Shown here: piece after piece, positions 41,060 to 48,241 of the stretch
Layout: every line of letters begins with the position of its first letter
Position numbering within the stretch: position 1 is the first letter of the stretch
NCBI GenBank assembly: GCA_964420035.1
Contig: CAYQQR010000019.1
Span: 4,248-68,247, forward strand
DNA from: CAYQQR01 sp964420035
Lineage (GTDB): Bacteria; Bacteroidota; Bacteroidia; Bacteroidales; SM23-62
DNA length: 64,000 nt
Direction of reading: 5' to 3'
Position numbers and translations under genes: made by a program
The notes under the pieces: generated by a model
Told to the model about the DNA's origin: nothing
Seen by the model: the letters and a program-made list of their open reading frames with translations, nothing else
The model's database searches: none

Positions 41060-41608
41060 ATGCGTTTATTCAAAAATATAATTCTTGGCACCGCGATTCT
41101 GGTGATATTGGTCTTTGCCGTTGCCCTCTTTTTGCCTAAAGAGCAGGAAGTTACCTTCGAACATACTTCGGAAGCACCGGTCGTGTTACTCTATGAACTG
41201 GTGAATACACCGGCAAGCTGGCATCACTGGTTCCCCTGGTTTACCCGTGACCCCGATATCAAAATGAAATATCCCGGCAAAGAATCCGGTCCGGGCGCCG
41301 CACTCACCTGGGAAGGATCAAGAGCGGGTGACGGCAAACTAAAGATACTGGATAGCGATCCTCACGAGCGGATCGACCTGGAGTTTACATTTTTCACGAC
41401 CGGCAAAGCCTTTATGCAGTTTCATTTTATTCCGGAGCAGAACGGCACCCGGATTCGCTGGAGCATGCAGTCTCAAAACCTCAAATATCCCGTGGGCCGG
41501 TGGATGGGACTCTATTATGATAAAATAATGAAACCCGCCTTTGAGACGGGTTTCTCCCAGTTGGATTCTTTAGTGCTCAGGATCGTCGACGAATACCGTT
41601 CTCAATAA
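41060..41608 (+). CDS. SRPBCC (START-like) family protein with N-terminal membrane segment
   Basis: A 182-residue protein with a hydrophobic anchor (residues 6-27) and an SRPBCC/polyketide-cyclase-2 domain: LYELVNTPASWHHWFPWFTRDP, then KESGPGAALTWEGSR and a FHFIPEQNGTRIRWSMQSQ strand pair. Such proteins bind hydrophobic ligands; the ligand here is unknown. Its stop overlaps the end of the convergent Arg-rich gene by 7 bp. Confidence 0.88.
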   Translation: MRLFKNIILGTAILVILVFAVALFLPKEQEVTFEHTSEAPVVLLYELVNTPASWHHWFPWFTRDPDIKMKYPGKESGPGAALTWEGSRAGDGKLKILDSDPHERIDLEFTFFTTGKAFMQFHFIPEQNGTRIRWSMQSQNLKYPVGRWMGLYYDKIMKPAFETGFSQLDSLVLRIVDEYRSQ

Positions 41609-42579
41609 ACGTTCAGCTGGCTCCTGCGTTGGATCACCATTTCAGGCTTGTCTTCATGGAAGCTGATCAATCCGGTGACCCATACGTGCCTGTTGTGGAA
41701 GTACCATTCCGGTCTCCAGCCATACCTGCGGGCAACGTGCTCGGGAACGATTACGGTAAAGTCATGATAGGGGTAAGGAGCCCCGAAGTACAGCACATAA
41801 ACGTCGGCTCCGCGGTCCCGGTATACCTCGCTTACCTTACCGTATACGTTCATGATATCACCAACGTGGTAGTAAGCGTCGTAGGCTGAGATGGCGCGGA
41901 TCCGGTGACCGTAATGGTAGCGGTGCCAGTAACGGTATTCAGGATATATCCTTACATATTCGCGGTACATGGGCCGGTTCCAGACCACCCGGATATGAAC
42001 CGGTCTGCGGTAGGGATAATGCACCCTCCTGTATTCAACGGGACTGTAGGTATGATGCCTGTGGATGCCGCTCCTTTCCCGCTGTACCCGGTACCGGTCG
42101 GGGGTATGATGTTCCCGGTATTCCTTACCGCGGTAATCGGGCGTACTCCGGTTCGGTCCGGTGGAATAGGACTTATCGGATGAAGACCGGTTGTTGGTAG
42201 GGGTTACACGGCTATCCCGGTTTTCACCGGTACGGGTGGGGGTCCTGGTACTGACCTCCCGGTCCCCGTCGTTGTTCCGGGTTCGTGTATTCTCCCTGTT
42301 GCGTTCCGGCGCGGGACTGTTGATATCTTTTCTGCGCTCGGGGGTATGTATGGTCCGGCGTTCCCCGCTTTGCTCCCTGCTTTCAATCTCGCGGGCGTTG
42401 CGGCCGGGTTCATGCTTGTATTGAGTCCCGGATTCGGACCTTCTTTCAGAACGGGTCGTAACTTCGCTCTTTTTCCTGTTTTCACTTGAGTTCCTTTCAC
42501 TACTCCTGCTTCTTTCCCCCTGGGCCCATAGTGAACCGGAAATGAGCATAATGGCTGATATGAATAGTATCTTTTTCAT
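41602..42579 (-). CDS. Secreted Arg/Ser-rich protein with C-terminal OB-fold-like domain
   Basis: From ATG at 42577-42579 (MKKILFISAIMLISGSLWAQ) the 325-residue product has a signal peptide, then ~120 residues dominated by Arg, Ser, Glu, Asn and Thr (disordered), a His/Tyr/Arg-rich middle (YRRVHYPYRRPVHIRVVW), and a C-terminal domain from about 245: VGDIMNVYGKVSEVYR, VYVLYFGAPYPYHDFTVIVP, VWVTGLISFHEDKPEMVI. The last part looks like an OB fold of the kind that binds nucleic acid or oligosaccharide. A frame starting at 42645 adds residues before the signal peptide and is less likely. The role is unknown; binding of DNA, polysaccharide or lipids outside the cell is speculation. Confidence 0.75.
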   Translation of the reverse strand: MKKILFISAIMLISGSLWAQGERSRSSERNSSENRKKSEVTTRSERRSESGTQYKHEPGRNAREIESREQSGERRTIHTPERRKDINSPAPERNRENTRTRNNDGDREVSTRTPTRTGENRDSRVTPTNNRSSSDKSYSTGPNRSTPDYRGKEYREHHTPDRYRVQRERSGIHRHHTYSPVEYRRVHYPYRRPVHIRVVWNRPMYREYVRIYPEYRYWHRYHYGHRIRAISAYDAYYHVGDIMNVYGKVSEVYRDRGADVYVLYFGAPYPYHDFTVIVPEHVARRYGWRPEWYFHNRHVWVTGLISFHEDKPEMVIQRRSQLNVY

Positions 42580-42674
42580 GGCCCTGTGATTTAGATGAGA
42601 ACGATTCGGTAAAAATAAATCAAATTCAATGCCAAACTGTTGCAAGCATCATTTCTACAAAAAAGATATTTGCT

Positions 42675-42682
42675 TAACTTTG
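42675..42682 (+). promoter_or_regulatory. -7 promoter element for the phosphatase/ATPase pair
   Basis: TAACTTTG fits TAnnTTTG and ends 7 bp before the ATG at 42690, so the message would be nearly leaderless. Confidence 0.6.
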
Positions 42683-42689
42683 AAGTGCA

Positions 42690-43511
42690 ATGGGGGATAC
42701 AGAACCTATACACGGTATAAAGACGGATGAGGCGGATAAGGTACTTCAGCAGCAAAGGAAGGAGATACAGGAAAGCCTGCAATATGCCAGCTCCATCCAA
42801 TCGGCACTGCTGTCCGATCCCAGGCAGCTCGACAGGTTTTTCACGGATCATTTTGTTTTTCTGAGGCCACGCGACCTGGTTTCGGGGGATTTTTACTGGT
42901 TCCATGCCGATGAGGACCGGATTGTGGTGGTCGCGGCAGATTGTACGGGTCATGGAGTTCCCGGTGCTTTCATGAGTATCCTGGGCATGTCCTTTCTGAA
43001 TGAAATTGCCAGGAATACCAACATTCATGCCTGTCAGATACTGAATCGCCTGAGGGAAAGGGTCATGAAGGCCCTCAGGCAAACCGGTGATTTCGATGAG
43101 CACAAAGAGGGTATGGACATGTCCCTGATCGTCTATGAACGCAGCCAGCAAATGGTGGAATTCTCGGGTGCGAACAACCCGCTTTACCTGGTAAGGCAAG
43201 GGGAGGTACTGGTCTATAAGGGCGATACCATGCCCATAGGCGTCAATATTGTCGAAGAAAATACATTTAACGTCCATCGTATAGCCGTCAGGAAAAAAGA
43301 TATTTTATATTTGTTTTCCGATGGGTTCCCGGACCAGTTCGGCGGGCCCAATCAGAAAAAATTCAAATACCGCAGGTTTAGAAAGCTGTTGCTGAACCTT
43401 GCACAATATCCCATGGAGCTGCAAAGAAAAAAAATAGAAGAGGAATTTCTGCGCTGGAAGGGAGACATACCCCAGATTGATGATATTCTGGTTATGGGTT
43501 TGCTAATTTGA
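42690..43511 (+). CDS. SpoIIE-type PP2C serine phosphatase, stand-alone
   Basis: A 273-residue cytoplasmic protein: a short coiled coil (about 12-45, EADKVLQQQRKEIQESLQYA) followed by a PP2C-like SpoIIE domain with the metal-binding Asp motifs RDLVSGDFYWF, AADCTGHGVPGAFMS, GMDMSLIVY, LFSDGFPDQFGG and DDILVMGL. In most Bacteroidota proteins this domain follows a membrane or GAF/HAMP sensor whose last helix looks like this coiled coil; here the sensor is missing. The gene ends a few bases before an OLD-like ATPase gene (ATG 43517), suggesting an operon. Its target phosphoprotein, perhaps an STAS/anti-sigma partner, is not present. Confidence 0.9.
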   Translation: MGDTEPIHGIKTDEADKVLQQQRKEIQESLQYASSIQSALLSDPRQLDRFFTDHFVFLRPRDLVSGDFYWFHADEDRIVVVAADCTGHGVPGAFMSILGMSFLNEIARNTNIHACQILNRLRERVMKALRQTGDFDEHKEGMDMSLIVYERSQQMVEFSGANNPLYLVRQGEVLVYKGDTMPIGVNIVEENTFNVHRIAVRKKDILYLFSDGFPDQFGGPNQKKFKYRRFRKLLLNLAQYPMELQRKKIEEEFLRWKGDIPQIDDILVMGLLI

Positions 43512-43516
43512 AAGGA

Positions 43517-45841
43517 ATGATCTTAACCGAATTCAGGATTAAAAATTACAGGTCCATCATCGACACCGGCTGGCAGCAGCTGGCTACCGACCATATCACG
43601 GGCTTAATCGGTCAGAATGAATCGGGAAAGACCTCGGTGCTGGAAGCGCTGTACAGCTTTTATACCGATGAAATCAACGATGATATCCTGCGCGCCGATC
43701 TGTCCATGCCAGAAGTATCCTGCACGTTCGAGGTGCCGGTTGAAGAAGTCAAAAAACACCTGAAAGACAAGAAGGTTCCTGAAGGCCTTATGGGACTGAT
43801 CAGCAATTCCGGTTCCATTACCCTTACCCGGAACTGGGATGACCAGAAAAATGCCTACCTCAGTTTTGGCGATGATACGGTACAAAACTTCTTCAGGAAA
43901 AGATGGAAGGAGAAAACTATAAAAGACAAAGAACAGCTGGAGGAGATCAAAAAGACCGTTTCTCTTTACGAAAATACAGAAACCCTGTTTATTAAGGTAC
44001 AGCGTGAACTTGCAGATTCGGAAAAAGAATTGTCCCAGTTGCTTCCCAAACTGAAAAAGCTTCAAAAGTCCGTCGATCGCTCTCCCAACCAGGATAAGGA
44101 AAAGGCTTTACAGGCTATGCTGAAAGAGAAACTGCGACTGGAAAAACGGATAGAAAAAAAGAAAAAAACCTTCGAGAGCCGCGGGGAACGTATTGAAGAA
44201 CTGAGCCCTAAAGCTTCTTATTCCCGGGGATGCCTTGAAGTACGGGAGACCGCCGAAAAAATCAGGCGGCGTATGGATAAGATCCGGAAAGATGCAGAAA
44301 ACCTCGAGGCCGTCGTGGGGAGCACTTCAACCAGCCGTTCCAGGAAAATGGCCCATCAGAAACTCGGGGTAGCCAACCAATACTATCTGGAGAACAACCA
44401 GAAATTTCAGAAGCTTAATGCAGAGGCCGGGATTCGCCAGCTTACCGCCATAGGTGTCATTCATGGTAAAGAACCCGAAGTGGCAGAAGAAGAAGCCCGG
44501 CGGGAATATGAGGAGTCCCAGGGTTTTTACAGCCAGGAGGAGATAGCAGAGATACTTTTTCAGTACATACCGGTATTCGAATTGTTTGAAGATTTCAGCA
44601 GCCTGCTTCCCAATCGCATCGACCTTGAGGATCTGCTTACCGAAAATACAACCGCTGAAGGCTATAAGGCCGCCAGGAACTTTCTGCTGATCGCCGGCCT
44701 GGATGCAAAATTCTTCAGTCAGAAAAACAACAGGATACTGAAACAAAAGATCGAATTGCTGAACAATGACCTGACGATAAACTTTCAGGATTACTGGAGG
44801 CAGAATGTGGGAAAGAACAATAAGATACGCCTTAATTTTGAACTGGAACATTACGATTTCAATAACCCGGAAAAGATGGGCCAGCCTTTTTTGGAATTTT
44901 GGATCAAGGATAAGCAGGATCGCCTCTATCCAAAGCAAAGGAGCAGGGGCGTGCGGTGGTTCCTGTCCTTCTACCTTGAACTCAAGGCCAGCGCGATGAT
45001 ACACGAGGGACGCTCCCGAATCTTCCTCATCGATGAACCCGCCCTTTCTCTTCATGCCCGGGCCCAGGAAGATGTACTGAAAGTATTCGAAGATATCAAA
45101 GAAGATATTCAGATCGTATACACCACACATTCCCCGCACCTTATAGACAGCCGGAAAATATACAGGCTCCTGGCCGTGCAGCGCGATATAGAGAACGACC
45201 TGAACTCGGATACCCGTATCTTCAATGCCGCCTCCCTCAGCCGGGCCTCCTCCGACACCCTGTCGCCCATCTATACAATGATGGGGGCACGCCTGGCCGA
45301 TCAGCAGTTCATTCAAAGGCATAACAACATCATTGTTAAGGATACGGCTACCTACCATTACCTGAGTACCCTGCTGAAAATGGCGGACTTTGAGCATGAA
45401 TATTTCATCCTGCCCTCAACGGGCCTGACCAACATACCCTTGCTGGCCAACATGCTCATGGGATGGAAACTGGATTACATCGTCCTCCTGGACCATACAC
45501 AGAAGGGAAAGGAGATCGCTTCCACCCTGAAAAAAACCATCTACGCCAACAATACCGACAAGGCCAACAAAAAAATACTGATCATTCCCGGTATATACGG
45601 GCTGGAAGATCTGTTCAGTACGCTCGATTTCAAAAAGCACATCCTCCGTAAGAGGGTGGGGATCCCGGAAAAGAATACAGAATACCTTGAACTGGAAAAT
45701 GTATCCAGGGATGTCCTGGCAACGGAATTTGTGCTTTATACCGAATCGAACAAGCTCACGATAAAGGAGTTCGACAAAGAAACCCAATCCAATATACAAA
45801 ACTTTACCAGGCAGCTCGAAGCTATGCTCGTGGCTTCCTAA
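43517..45841 (+). CDS. OLD-family-like AAA ATPase with C-terminal TOPRIM-like region
   Basis: A 774-residue protein. Residues 1-60 carry the ABC-type Walker A GQNESGKTS (32-40) after MILTEFRIKNYRSI. Residues about 130-270 form a long coiled coil. The signature/Walker B half lies near 485-515 (SRGVRWFLSFYL, FLIDEPALSLHA) with the H-loop TTHSPHLID. The C-terminal part (about 600-690) has a TOPRIM-like layout (NNIIVKDTATYHYLSTLL, DYIVLLDHTQKGKEI), but the usual Glu is Asp and the DxD pair reads DHT, so nuclease activity may be altered or lost. A TTG at 43508 would add three residues. Four-base convergent overlap with the DUF4395 gene. Confidence 0.85.
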   Translation: MILTEFRIKNYRSIIDTGWQQLATDHITGLIGQNESGKTSVLEALYSFYTDEINDDILRADLSMPEVSCTFEVPVEEVKKHLKDKKVPEGLMGLISNSGSITLTRNWDDQKNAYLSFGDDTVQNFFRKRWKEKTIKDKEQLEEIKKTVSLYENTETLFIKVQRELADSEKELSQLLPKLKKLQKSVDRSPNQDKEKALQAMLKEKLRLEKRIEKKKKTFESRGERIEELSPKASYSRGCLEVRETAEKIRRRMDKIRKDAENLEAVVGSTSTSRSRKMAHQKLGVANQYYLENNQKFQKLNAEAGIRQLTAIGVIHGKEPEVAEEEARREYEESQGFYSQEEIAEILFQYIPVFELFEDFSSLLPNRIDLEDLLTENTTAEGYKAARNFLLIAGLDAKFFSQKNNRILKQKIELLNNDLTINFQDYWRQNVGKNNKIRLNFELEHYDFNNPEKMGQPFLEFWIKDKQDRLYPKQRSRGVRWFLSFYLELKASAMIHEGRSRIFLIDEPALSLHARAQEDVLKVFEDIKEDIQIVYTTHSPHLIDSRKIYRLLAVQRDIENDLNSDTRIFNAASLSRASSDTLSPIYTMMGARLADQQFIQRHNNIIVKDTATYHYLSTLLKMADFEHEYFILPSTGLTNIPLLANMLMGWKLDYIVLLDHTQKGKEIASTLKKTIYANNTDKANKKILIIPGIYGLEDLFSTLDFKKHILRKRVGIPEKNTEYLELENVSRDVLATEFVLYTESNKLTIKEFDKETQSNIQNFTRQLEAMLVAS

Positions 45842-46278
45842 GCTTGGTTAATTCTTCCCCTGAACAGGACCGGATAAAGCTTGCATGCTACACAGAAATT
45901 GAAGGCTCCTTCCAGAAAGGCGAAGAACGCGAGTATGTACAAGGGTATATATGCAAGAAAACCTGTACGCGACAATACAAGAATTCCTGAAAGAACACTT
46001 AAAGAAAAACCCACCCGGGCCGCAAAAAGCTTGGGTCCTGCATTTATTTTCACGGGCATTACCCTGAAACTCTTGAGAATTAAGGTGTTTATCCTGCTGA
46101 TGGGATTGAACCGGCCTTCATATATAATCCTTAAAGCAAAATCGGCTGCCAATAGCCCGATAATCCAATTATAGTGGGTGAACAGGATAAGTATGGATAA
46201 AAGAACGGTGAACAAGGCATTCAACCTTGCCACCCGTTCATTGATATATCTTTCATTTACAGGGCATGCTTCAGTCAT
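45838..46278 (-). CDS. DUF4395 membrane protein
   Basis: A 146-residue inner-membrane protein with about four hydrophobic segments. The DUF4395 features are visible: ACPVNERYINERVARLNAL at the N-terminus, LLAADFALRIIYEGRFNPIS in the middle, NAGPKLFAARVGF, and a Cys-containing CVACKLY near the end. Function unknown; members sometimes occur with thioredoxin or rhodanese genes. It overlaps the convergent ATPase gene by 4 bp. Confidence 0.88.
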   Translation of the reverse strand: MTEACPVNERYINERVARLNALFTVLLSILILFTHYNWIIGLLAADFALRIIYEGRFNPISRINTLILKSFRVMPVKINAGPKLFAARVGFSLSVLSGILVLSRTGFLAYIPLYILAFFAFLEGAFNFCVACKLYPVLFRGRINQA

Positions 46279-46371
46279 GATGCTTATATCGTATTAAATC
46301 AATCAGGATAAATATAGCATCAAACTGAAATATTCTACGTTATATATCTGTTAAATAAGATATAAAAATGC

Positions 46372-47907
46372 TTATTTATTTAATTCATTGGGTTTTCCAC
46401 CCTTTCTCCAGTGGTCTTCAATCTCTTCCAAACTGATCCCCTTGGTTTCAGGGATGTATTTCATACCCCATAGTATTCCCAGGATTCCAATGATCGCATA
46501 CAAGATAAAGGAACCCGCGGGATTGGGAATGGATTCCATCAGTTGCATGGTTTCCGGATTATACACCAGGGTACTACCCTTTTCAGCCGCTTCGGCTATC
46601 AGGGTAGCCGCGGTATCGGGCCCGATGTTTTCCCCCGCGGGTGCCATGATCTCCATGCCCGGCAGGGTGAGGAACTTGGCAAGCTTCAGGAAGGTAAAGG
46701 CTACGATACCGTTGAAGAGCCAGTTGGAAAGGGAGCCCAAACTCATGCCGATACCCCGGACCTTGATGGGAAAGACCTCGGAGATGTAAAGCCAGCCCAG
46801 GGGGCCCAGACTTACGGCGAAACTGGCCAGGTAGATGAACATGCCGCCAATGGTGAAATAGATCATGGCAGTGCCCAGGGTATTCTTGAAGAAGAACGAG
46901 GCGCCGATAACCAGGAGGGCAAAGACCATCCCGATCAATCCCCAGAAATACAAGGGGCGCCTTCCCACCTTATCCAACAAGGCTATGGAGACTAGGGTGA
47001 AGCCAACATTGACAATGCCCAGCAGTACAGCAGGCAGGATAGAGGCTTCATTGCTGACCGTTCCGGCCATCTTGAAGATCTTCGGTGAATAATATATGAT
47101 GGTGTTGATGCCCGTGAACTGTTGTACGAACATGATGCCGAGGGCAATAATCAGGGCAAAACGCAGCCATGGTTTAAAGACCTCCCGGTAAGTAGCGGTT
47201 TCCGATTCCCGGGCGATGTCTTCCTTGATCTTTCGTATAGCCGTATCAACGAGATCGGGATCTTCAACTTTCTTCAACACATCCACACCTTTCTTCTCTT
47301 TTCCTTTGCTGATGAGCCACCGGGGCGTCTCCGGGAGGAAAAACATACCCACGAAAAGGATCAAGGCAGGAAAAAAACCTACATAAAACATCCATCTCCA
47401 GGAAAAAGGATCGGCATCATTGGCGATCAGGTAATCGGAGATATAGGAAGCCAGAATACCGATGGTGATCATCAACTGGTTCATGGTGACCAGTGCTCCC
47501 CGGTTCCGGGTAGGAGAGACCTCCGAAATGTACAGGGGAACGGAGAAGGAGGCAATCCCAATGGCTATACCGATGATGATACGGCCCACAACCAGCATTT
47601 CCAGGGTGGGTGCGGCACCGGTAGCTATGGCACCGAAAGCGAAGATCACCGCGGTGATGATGATCACTTTTTTACGGCCGAGCAGGTCGGTTACCTTGCC
47701 ACTTAAGGCTGCACCAAGCACCGCCCCGATCAGGACGGCAGTGGTGACCCATTCAAGCTCACTGTCACTGATGCCCCAGCCGGCGGTATCCTGCAGAAAA
47801 TTCTGGGCACCGGAAATCACCCCGGTATCAAAACCGAACAACAAGCCGCCGGTAGCAGCTACCGTTGCAATGGCCAGGACCAGGCTGCTTCTTTTATCTT
47901 TTGTCAT
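46372..47907 (-). CDS. Sugar-porter family MFS transporter
   Basis: Twelve-segment proton symporter or facilitator of the SP family (XylE/GalP/glucose). The 511 residues include the family marks GFDTGVISGA near 27, DLLGRKKVII, PLYISEVSPTRNRGALV, PETPRWL, the central QQFTGINTIIYYSPKIF, and the final PETKGISLEEIEDHW. ATG at 47905-47907 (MTKDKRSSLV) is the likely start; a frame from 47949 begins inside an intergenic repeat. The sugar cannot be predicted. A loop insert of about 50 residues follows segment 11 (about 430-480). Confidence 0.94.
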   Translation of the reverse strand: MTKDKRSSLVLAIATVAATGGLLFGFDTGVISGAQNFLQDTAGWGISDSELEWVTTAVLIGAVLGAALSGKVTDLLGRKKVIIITAVIFAFGAIATGAAPTLEMLVVGRIIIGIAIGIASFSVPLYISEVSPTRNRGALVTMNQLMITIGILASYISDYLIANDADPFSWRWMFYVGFFPALILFVGMFFLPETPRWLISKGKEKKGVDVLKKVEDPDLVDTAIRKIKEDIARESETATYREVFKPWLRFALIIALGIMFVQQFTGINTIIYYSPKIFKMAGTVSNEASILPAVLLGIVNVGFTLVSIALLDKVGRRPLYFWGLIGMVFALLVIGASFFFKNTLGTAMIYFTIGGMFIYLASFAVSLGPLGWLYISEVFPIKVRGIGMSLGSLSNWLFNGIVAFTFLKLAKFLTLPGMEIMAPAGENIGPDTAATLIAEAAEKGSTLVYNPETMQLMESIPNPAGSFILYAIIGILGILWGMKYIPETKGISLEEIEDHWRKGGKPNELNK

Positions 47908-47926
47908 AGTATTGTATTTTAAGATT

Positions 47927-47963
47927 AATCCGTAATCCGCAATCCGCAATCCGCAATCAAATA
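47927..47963. repeat. CCGCAATC-type intergenic repeat
   Basis: Three copies of CCGCAATC/CCGTAATC in tandem just upstream of the transporter start, of the same family as at 23440, 37486 and 62743. Confidence 0.7.
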
Positions 47964-48241
47964 TACAATGTGAACCGGTTCATGCTGCTTTCAAAATTAA
48001 TTTATATTTATTTTAGATTCATTCCCGGTGAGTTATATCACCGCGCCGGGATGGGGAAGATTACCTCTTTTGCTCTAACCGGGATCGCGGATGCACGTAC
48101 ATTTAAATACAAACCAGATCTGAATCTGTCTCATTTTTCATTTGGTCTGAACAGGGTAAGGAAAGCAGCAGTGATGTTGCTTTCCTTTTTTTTTTGGAGA
48201 TATTGGTTATATTTAGTTCCGTTAAATCTCAAATCATTATC
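47964..48241. other. Spacer upstream of the M14 peptidase
   Basis: No gene-like frame. TATATTTA at 48208-48215, 26 bp before the ATG at 48242, is a likely -7 box. Confidence 0.5.

Noticed and set aside
44327..45397. 356-codon frame antisense to the OLD-like ATPase
   Set aside because: Shadow frame; sense-strand Walker motifs are clear and the antisense product has no recognisable domain.
42690..45841. Known Gabija-type defence system
   Set aside because: The second gene of Gabija is a UvrD-like helicase; here the partner is a phosphatase located upstream, and no helicase is present.
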